From contig JAJEKV010000015.1 in NCBI GenBank assembly GCA_021234155.1, positions 1,274,852 to 1,338,851 on the forward strand: a stretch of DNA of 64,000 nucleotides. The letters are read 5' to 3'. The notes under the pieces were generated by a model that saw only the letters and a program-made list of their open reading frames with translations, was not told the origin of the DNA and did not search any database. The DNA is from Isoetes taiwanensis. Its lineage: Eukaryota > Streptophyta > Lycopodiopsida > Isoetales > Isoetaceae. Below, in pieces: positions 55,780-64,000 of the stretch. Each line of letters opens with the position of its first letter. The stretch's first letter is position 1. A program made the position numbers and the translations under genes.

Positions 55780-58700
55780 AAAAAATCCAACATCCGTCCG
55801 GGAGAACATATCAAACCGCGAAGCGTCCTGCGGGCGACAGTGTAGAAACCAAAGTGTTTTGTCGTTCGGACATTGCGGAGGCTCCAAAATGGCGATCCGA
55901 CTTCGCCACATCGTCCGGAATGCCAAAATTACCCTAGGGACCAAGTTACACGGTCAGTTTTGCAAAAGAAAGAAACACTTACGCCCTACATTGCAGTATT
56001 CAGCAGCCACCTCCTAGGCCAATTGACTACGAGTGCGTTGCACATGAGATAAGTTTGGCGCTTCTTCGAGAAGGGGTGGGCTTATGGCCACAAAACTTGG
56101 TCCCTAAGGCAATTTCGACGTTCTGAGTCCATTGGCAGAGACAGATCACGGTTCCGGAGAGGGGAAGTTGCCCGTCCGTCGCCAGGGTGTTCGGGAGAGG
56201 ACTTTTGGGGCAAGCTGCTTCCGGGTGGTTTTTAGGGTCCGTGGCTCAAAAGTCAACACCCCCTCTACGCCAAGACACAAATAAGGGTCCTAGTCAAATC
56301 GACAAGGATAGAGCCTCCAAACGTAAACCCTATGAGTTGACAGGTTCTAGCAGGGTTTGCATTTTGGGTGCCGAGTTTTGGTCTTTTGCACTTGGGACGT
56401 GGCCGATCACATGCAGTTGAGAACGCGAAGCAAGGGGAACTGACGGAATGGAGTTTGGACTTGTACTCCTCCCAGTGGCGCTTAGAAGTCAAGGGCCGCT
56501 TTTGCAAAGAGCAAGACATTCAGAAATTCGTAATTAATGCATAGTACGGACTTAAATTCTGATTTTTTGTCAGCTAGTTTCCTAAGTCATCGCCAACATA
56601 CAGGCCAACTTTCAAAAATTTTGGATAAGGTTTAGATCAAAGAGTTTGCATTAGAACGGTGCAGGCAGCTTTGTTGTTGGGCAGCCGAAGCCGCACACTT
56701 GCCCAAGTCAAACAAGGCCAGGACCTTGCAAGGCCTCCTCATTAGAGGGGAGAGTCCGAACCCCAGGGAGGCGAGCCCCAAAAGCTTCCCCGAGGCAGCC
56801 TTTCTCGGCAGCGCCCTGCCGGGGCGACGCTAAAGACCACACTCCCGATCTCGGTTCTCGTGATCCCACCGCTGAATCCTTTGTTCAAGGAATCTGGTCC
56901 GAGAAGGTCCAAAAAAATCCAACATCCGTCCGGAGAACATATCAAACCGCTGCGCCCCCCCGCGGCGGTGTAGAAACCAAAGTGTTTTGTCGTTCTGACA
57001 TTGCGAGGTTCAAATGGCTATCCGACTTCGCCACATCGTCCGAATACCAAAATTACCCTAGGGACCAAGTTACACGGTCAGTTTTGCAAAAGAAAGAAAC
57101 ACTTACGCCCTACATTGCGTGGATTCAAAGACCACCTCCTAGGCCAATTGATTACGAAAGTCGCTGCACATGAGATAGTTTGGCTTTCTTCGAGAAGGGT
57201 GGGCTTCGCCACAAAACTTGGTCCCTAGAGCAATGTCGACGCTCGAGTCCATTGGCGAGAGACAGATCACTGCCCGAGAGGGGAAGTTGCCCGTCCGTCG
57301 CCGAGTGGCCTTCGGAGAGGAATTTTGGGGCAAGCTGCTTCGGGTGGTTTTTTAGGTCCGCGGCTCAAGGCCAACACCCCCTCTACGCCAAGACACGGGC
57401 AAAAGGTCCTAGTCAACCGGACAAGGATAGAGCCTCCAAATGTAAACCCTATGAGTTGCCGTGTTCTAGCGGGGTTTGTGTTTTGGGTGCCGAAGTTTTG
57501 GTCTTTGCACTTGGGACGTGGCCAATCACATGCGCTGAGAACGCCAAGCAAGGGAACCGACGGAATGGAGTTTGGACCCGTACCCCCCGCTTGTGGCGCT
57601 TAGAAGTCAAGGGCCGCTTTTTGAGGCAAGACATTCGTAAATTCGTAATTAATGCATAGTACGGACTTAAATTCTGATTTTTTGTCAGCTAGTTTCCTAA
57701 GTCATCACCAACATACAGGCCAACTTTCAAAAATTTTGGATAAGGTTTAGATCAAAGAGTTTGCATTAGAACGGTCTAGGCAGCCTGTTGTTGGGCAGCC
57801 GAGCTGGCACACTTGCCCAAGTCAAACAAGGCCAGGACCTTGCAAGGCCTCCTCATTAGAGGGGAGAGTCCGAACCCCGTGAGGCGAGCCCCAAAAAGCT
57901 TCCCCGAGGCAGCCTTTTCTGGCAAAATCCCCACGGGGCGACGCTAAAGACCACACTCCCGGATCTCGGTTCTCGTATCCGACCGTTGAATCCTTTGTTC
58001 AAGGAACCTGGTCCGAGAAGGTCCAAAAAAATCCAACATCCGTCCGGAGAACATATATCAAACCGCTGGGCGCCCCTGTGGGCGACGGCAGTAGAAACCA
58101 AAGTGTTTTGTCGTTCGGACATTGCGGAGGCTCCGAATGGCGATCCGACTTAAACATCGTCCTAATGCCAAAATTACCCTAGGGACCAAGTTACACGGTC
58201 GGTTTGCAAAAGAAAGAAACACTTAGGCCCTACATTGCAAAGATTCAGCCAGCCACCTCCTAGGCCAATTGACTCACGAAAAGTTGCACATGAGATAGTT
58301 TGGCGCTTCTTCGAGAAGGGGTGGGCTTCGGCCACAAAACTTGGTCCCTAGGGCAATGTCGACATTCCGAGTCTATTGGCGTAGAGGCATCACGGCCCGG
58401 AGAGGGGAAGTTGCCCGTCCGTCGCCGTGCCTTCTTCCGGAGAGGAATTTTGGGGCAAGCCGCCTGGGGTGGTTTTAGGGTCCATGCTCGGCGTCCAACA
58501 CCCCCTACATCAAGACACGGCGAAGGTCCTAGTCAACGTCGACAAGGATAGAGCCTTGAAATGTAAACCCTATGAGTTGCCGTGTTCTAGCGGTGGTTTG
58601 TGTTTTGGGTGCCGAGTTTTTGGTCTTTTGCACTTGGGACGTGGCCGATCACATGCGCTTGAGAACACGAAGCAAGGGGAACCCGACGGAATGGAGTTTG

Positions 58701-61700
58701 GACCCGCATTCTTCTCCGCTGTGGCGCTTAGAAGTCAAGGGACGCTTTTGCAAAGAGCAAGACATTCGTAAAATTGTAATTAATGCATAGTACGGACTTA
58801 AATTCTGATTTTTTGTCACTAGCTTCCTAAGTCATCGCCAACATACGTGCCAACTTTCAAAAATTTTGGATATGGTTTAGATCAAATAGTTTGCACTAGA
58901 ACGGTCCGGGCAGCTTGTTGGGCAAATGAAATGGGCACACTTGCCCAAGTCAAACAAGGCCGACCCTTGCAAGGCCTCCTCATTAGAGGGGAGTCCGAAC
59001 CCCGTGAGGCGAGCCCCAAAGCTTCCCCGAGGCAGCCTTTCCTCGGCAAAAGCCCACGGGGCGACGCTAAAGACCACACTCCCGGATCTCGGTTCCGTGA
59101 TCCGGAATCGCTGAATCCTTTGTTCCGTGAACCCGGTCCGAAAGGTCCAAAAATCCAACATCCGGCCCCGGAGAACATATCAAACCGCCCCGCCCCGCGG
59201 GCGACAGTAGAAAACAAAGTGTTTTGTCGTTCGGACATTATGAGGGTCAAATGCCGATCCGACTTCGCCACATCGTCCTAAATGCCAAAATTACCCTAGG
59301 GACCAAGTTACACCTGGCCGGTTTTGCAAAAGAAACAAACACTTACGCCCTACATTGCGAGATTCAGCCACCTCCTAGGCCAATTGACTACGAAAGTGCG
59401 TTGCACATGAGATAGTTTGGCGCTTCTTCGAAGGGGTGGGCTTCTCGCCACAAAACTTGGTCCCTAGGGCAATGTCAACGCTAAGAGTCCATTGGCGAGA
59501 TGGATCACGCTGCTCCGGAGGGGAAGTTGCCCGTCCGTCCGCCGGGCCTTCGGGAGAGGAATTTTTGGGGCAAGCCGCTTCGGGTGGTTTTAGGGTCCGT
59601 GCTCAAGGCCAACACCCCCTCTACGCCAAGACACGCAAGGTCCTAGTCAACCGACAAGGATAGAGCCTCCCAAATGTAAACCCTATGAGTTGCCGTGTTC
59701 TAGCAGGGTTTGTGTTTTGGGTGCCGAAGTTTGGTCTTTTGCACTTGGGACGGGCCAATCACATGCAGTTGAGAACGCCAAGCAAGGGGAACTGACGGAA
59801 TGGAGTTTGGACCTGCACTCCCTCCGTTGTGGCGCTTAGAAGTCAAGGGCCGCTTTTGCAAAGAGCAAGACATTCGTAAATTCGTAATTAATGCATAGTA
59901 CGGACTTAAATTCTGATTTTTTGTCACCTAGTTTCCTAAGTCATCGCCAACATACAAAGCCAACTTTCAAAAATTTTGGATAAGGTTTAGATCAAAGAGT
60001 TTGCATTAGAACGGTCCGGGCAGCTGTTGTTAAGCGTACCGAGCCGGCACACTTGCCCAAGTCAAACAAGGCCGGACCTTGCAAGGCCTCCTCATTAGAG
60101 GGGAGAGTCCGAAACCCCGTGAGGCGAGCCCCAAAAAGCTTCCCGAGGCAGCCTTTCTCGGCAACAACGGGGGCGACGCTAAAGACCACACTCCCCGATC
60201 TCTGCTTCGTGATCCGACCGCTGAATCCTTTGTTCAAGGAACCTGGTCCGAGAAGGTCCAAAAATCCAACATCCGTCCGGAGAACATATCAAACCGCCAA
60301 GCGCCCCGTGGGCTTACATAAAGTAGAAACCAAAGTGTTTTGTCGTTTCTGACATTATGAGGTTCGAATCGGGCGATCCGACTTCCCACATCGTCCTAAT
60401 GCCAAAATTACCCTAGGGACCAAGTTACACTCGGGTTTTGCAAAAGAAAGAAACACTTACGCCTACATTGCAAGATTCAAGAGCCCACCTCCTAGGCCAA
60501 TTGACTACGAAAAGCGCTTGCACATGAGATAGTTTGGCGCTTCTTCGAGAAGGGGTGGGCTTCGGCCACAAAACTTGGTCCCTAGGGCAATGTCGACATT
60601 CTCGAAGCCTATTGGCGAGAGATGCATCACGGCCCGAGAGGGGGAAGTTGCCCGTCCGGCCGCCGGGCCTTCTGGAGAGGAATTTTGGGGCAAGCTGCTC
60701 AGGTGGTTTTAGGGTCCATGCTCAAGGCCAACACCCCTACATCAAGACATCGGCGCAAAGTCCTAGTCAAATCGACAAGGATAGAGCCTTCAAATGTAAA
60801 CCCTATGAGTTGCCGTGTTCTAGCGGGGTTTGTGTTTTGGGTGCCGAAGTTTTGGTCTTTTGCACTTGGGACGTGGGTCCGATCACATGCGTTGAGAACA
60901 CGGCAAGGGGAACTGACGGAATGGAGTTTGGACCTGTACTTCTCCCGCCAGGCGCTTAGAAGTCAAGGGACGCTTTTGCAAAGAGCAAGACATTCGTAAA
61001 TTCGTAATTAATGCATAGTACGGACTTAAATTCTGATTTTTGTCACTAGCTTCCTAAGTCATCGCCAACATACAGGCCAACTTTCAAAAATTTTGGATAT
61101 GGTTTAGATCAAATAGTTTGCACTAGAACGGTCCGGCAGCTCCGTTGTTGGGCAGCCGAAATGGGCACACTTGCCCAAGTCAAACAAGGCCGACCTTGCA
61201 AGGCCTCCTCATTAGAGGGGGAGAGTCCGAACCCCGTGAGGCGAGCCCCAAAAAGCTTCCCCGAGGCAGCTTTTTCGCAGCGCCCTCCGGGGGCGATGCC
61301 GCTAAAGACCACACCCCGGATCTCTGCCCCAGATCCGACCGCTGAATCCTTTGTTCCGTGAACCTGGTCCGAGAAGGTCCAAAAATCCAACATCCGGCCC
61401 CGAGAACATATCAAACCGCCAAGCGCCCCGCGGCGCGGGCAGAGAAACCAAAGTGTTTTGTCGTTCGGACATTGCGGAGGTTCAAATGCCGATCCGACTT
61501 CGCCACATCGTCCGGAATGCCAAAATTACCCTAGGGACCAAGTTACACGGGCCAGTTTTGCAAAAGAAACAAACACTTACGCCTCTACATTGCAAAGATT
61601 CGCCAGCCCACCTCCTAGGCCAATTGACTCACGAAAGCGTTGCACATGAGATAGTTTGGCGCTTCTTCGAGAAGGGGTGGGCTTCGGCCACAAAACTTGG

Positions 61701-64000
61701 TCCCTAGGGCAATGTCGACGCTTCGAGTCCATTGGCGCAGACGCATCACTGCCCGGAGAGGGAAAGTTTTCCCGTCCGGCCGCCAGGCCGGGAGAGGAAT
61801 TTTGGGGCAAGCTGCTACGGGTGGTTTTAGGTCCGTGCTCAAGGCCAACACCCCCCTACGCCAAGACACGGCAAGAAGGTCCTAGTCAAATCGACAAGGA
61901 TAGAGCCTCAAACGTAAACCCTATGAGTTGCCGTGTTCTAGCGGTGGTTTGGCGCTTTGGGTGCCGAAGTTTTGGTCTTTTGCACTTGGGACGGGGCGAT
62001 CACATGCGCTTGAGAACGCCGGGCAAGGGGAACCGACGGAATGGAGTTTGGACCCTGCACTCCTCGCTGTGGCGCTTAGAAGTCAAGGGCCGCTTTGCAA
62101 AAGCAAGACATTCGTGAAATTGTAATTAATGCATAGTACGGACTTAAATTCTGATTTTCTCGTCACCTAGCTTCCTAAGTCATCGCCAACATACAGGCCA
62201 ACTTTCAAAAATTTTGGATATGGTTTAGATCAAAGAGTTTGCATTAGAACGGCCTCGGGCAGCCTGCTGTTGGGCAGCGAGAAATGGCACACTTGCCCAA
62301 GTCAAACAAGGCCAGACCTTGCAAGGCCTCCTCATTAGAGGGGAGAGTCCTAACCCCGTGAGGCGAGCCCCAAAAGCTTCCCCGAGGCAGCCTTTCTCGG
62401 CGGCAGCCTCACGGGGCGACGCTAAAGACCACACTCCCTGATCTCGGTTCGTGATCCCACCGCTGAATCCTTTGTTCAAGGAACCCGGTCCGAGAAGGTC
62501 CAAAAATCCAACATCCGCCCTGGGAGAACATATCAAACCGCCAAGCGCCCCGGTGGGCTTACGCAAAGTAGAAACCAAAGTGTTTTGTCGTCGGACATTC
62601 GGAGGTTCGAATCGGGCGATCCGACTTAGCCACATCGTCCGGAATGCCAAAATTACCCTAGGGACCAAGTTACACCTGGCCAGTTTTGCAAAAGAAAGAA
62701 ACACTTACGCCTCTACATTGCAAAGATTCAGCCAGCCCACCTCCCAGGCCAATTGACTCACGAAAAGTCGTTGCACATGAGATAGTTTGGCGCTTCTTCG
62801 AGAAGGGGTGGGCTTCGCCACAAAACTTGGTCCCTAGGGCAATGTCGACGCTCGAGTCCATTGGCAGAGATGCATCACCTGCCCGAGAGGGGAAGTTGCC
62901 CGTCCCTCCGCCAGGCCTTCGGGAGAGGAATTTTGGGGCAAGCCGCCAGGGTGGTTTTTAGGGTCCGTGTTTCAAGGCCAACACCCCCTACATCAAGACA
63001 TCTACAAGAAGGTCCTAGTCAACTCGACAAGGATAGAGCCTCCAAAATGTAAACCCTATGAGTTGCCGTGTTCTAGCAGGTTTGTGTTTTGGGTGCCGAA
63101 GTTTTGGTCTTTTGCACTTGGGACGTGGCCGATCACATGCGCTTGAGAACGCCAAGCAAGGGGAACTGATGGAATGGAGTTTGGACTGTACTCCTCCCGT
63201 TGTGGCGCTTAGAAGTCAAGGGCCGCTTTTGCAGTAGCAAGACATTAAATAATTCGTAATTAATGCATAGTACGGACTTAAATTTTTTTTTGTCGGCTAG
63301 CTTCCTAAGTCATCCGCCAACATACTGTGCCAACTTTCAAAAATTTTGGATGTGGTTTAGATCAAATAGTTTGCACTAGAACGGTCCGGGCAGCTTTGTT
63401 GTTGGGCAGCCGAAATTTTAACACTTGCCCAAGTCAAACAAGGCCAGGACCTTGCAAGGCCTCCTCATTAGAGGGGAGAGTCCTAATCCCGTGAGGCGAG
63501 CCCCAAAAGCTTCCCCGAGGCAGCCTTTCAGGGCAAATCAGCCCGGGGGCGGGGCGACGCTAAAGACCACACTCCCCGATCTCGGTTCCGTGATCCCAAT
63601 CGCTTGAATCCTTTGTTCCGTGAACCTGGTCCGAAAGGTCCAAAAATCCAACATCCGGCCCCGAGAACATATCAAACCGCTAAGCGCCCCGCTGGGCGGC
63701 GTAGAAACCAAAGTGTTTTGTCGTTCGGACATTGCGGAGGTTCAAATGCCGATCCGACTTCGCCACATCGTCCTAATGCCAAAATTACCCTAGGGACCAA
63801 GTTACACCTGCCGGCTTTGCAAAAGAAACAAACACTTACCCTACATTGCAAGATTCGCCAGCCCACCTCCTAGGCCAATTGACTACGAAAAGCGCTGCAC
63901 ATGAGATAGTTTGGCTTCTTCGAGAAGGGGTGGGCTTCGCCACAAAACTTGGTCCCTAGGGCAATGTCGACGCTCGAGTCCATTGGCGAGAGATGCATCA
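55780..64000 (+). repeat. GC-rich satellite array, ~1.12-kb unit, over seven copies
   Basis: The marker TAATTAATGCATAGTACGGA occurs at 56531, 57646, 58777, 59885, 61005, 62123 and 63257, a spacing of 1108-1134 bases. Each unit contains in order: AATCCAACATCCG and GAGAACATATCAAACCGC; GTTTTGTCGTTCGGACATT; TTACCCTAGGGACCAAGTTACAC; GAGATAGTTTGGCGCTTC; ACTTGGTCCCTAGGGCAATG; GTAAACCCTATGAGTTG; the TAATTAATGC marker; CAACTTTCAAAAATTTTGGA; and CCTTGCAAGGCCTCCTCATT. The array continues past the window. Long frames occur on both strands but are not kept from unit to unit. Confidence 0.95.

Noticed and set aside
60358-60380. GGTTCGAATC, resembling a tRNA T-arm
   Set aside because: No acceptor, D or anticodon arms fit around it and the motif is not kept in all satellite units.
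57180-62125. Long open frames in the satellite array (for example 57180-57659, 61656-62117, and 62704-62225 on the minus strand)
   Set aside because: They occur on both strands, are not kept from unit to unit, and unit lengths vary by amounts not divisible by three. GC-rich sequence with few stops explains them.
55780-64000. Ribosomal RNA or 5S gene array
   Set aside because: No 5S internal control region or other rRNA sequence could be recognised in the unit; the period alone is not evidence.
55780-64000. CRISPR array
   Set aside because: Units are over 1 kb and near-identical throughout, in a plant genome; there is no repeat-spacer layout. The shorter repeat arrays elsewhere are also plain tandem repeats.

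Overview
This is a gene-poor, repeat-dense stretch of a land-plant nuclear genome. The evidence is plant-type retroelement modules (an aRNH-style second RNase H as in Tat-lineage Ty3/gypsy elements, a primer-binding site fitting plant tRNA-Gln, Ty1/copia RNase H, plant LINEs with zf-RVT domains), one exon strongly resembling the N-terminus of a plant NADPH oxidase (RBOH), and spliceosomal-looking introns. The density of nested and decayed elements suggests a large genome; I cannot name the lineage. All comparisons were made by eye, so boundaries of repeats are approximate.

Layout. 1-2.3 kb: decayed Ty3/gypsy protease region (+). 2.4-4.0 kb: minisatellites, including a GT/AT-rich array with a roughly 340-bp higher-order period. 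4.5-7.1 kb: internally deleted LINE (+). 8.1-8.9 kb: tandem ~325-bp repeats. 8.9-13.8 kb: a reverse-oriented non-autonomous LTR retrotransposon with gag, protease and aRNH but no visible reverse transcriptase or integrase, carrying a 235-bp MITE with a 9-bp target duplication. 13.8-23.5 kb: LTR relics, inverted repeats and degenerate coding-like DNA. 23.7 kb: a good Helitron 3' terminus, followed by 5 kb of low-information DNA with a copia relic. 28.9-33.4 kb: the only gene-like segment, reverse strand, with an RBOH-like exon, several splice-bounded open segments and a 615-bp tandem duplication. 34.3-55.6 kb: LTR-like sequence and a direct duplication of about 9 kb (A 35.8-44.4 kb, B 46.6-55.6 kb), each copy ending in a reverse-strand copia RT-RNase H relic and each hit by a different LINE. 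55.8-64.0 kb: GC-rich satellite with a ~1.12-kb unit, running off the window.

No intact protein-coding gene could be established. The pol-like fragments are frameshifted or truncated. A striking cross-cutting signal is that related copies differ preferentially where one copy has CAG or CTG, in ways that do not look like deamination. This suggests a systematic sequencing error at methylated CHG sites and means that some of the apparent frameshifts may not be real.
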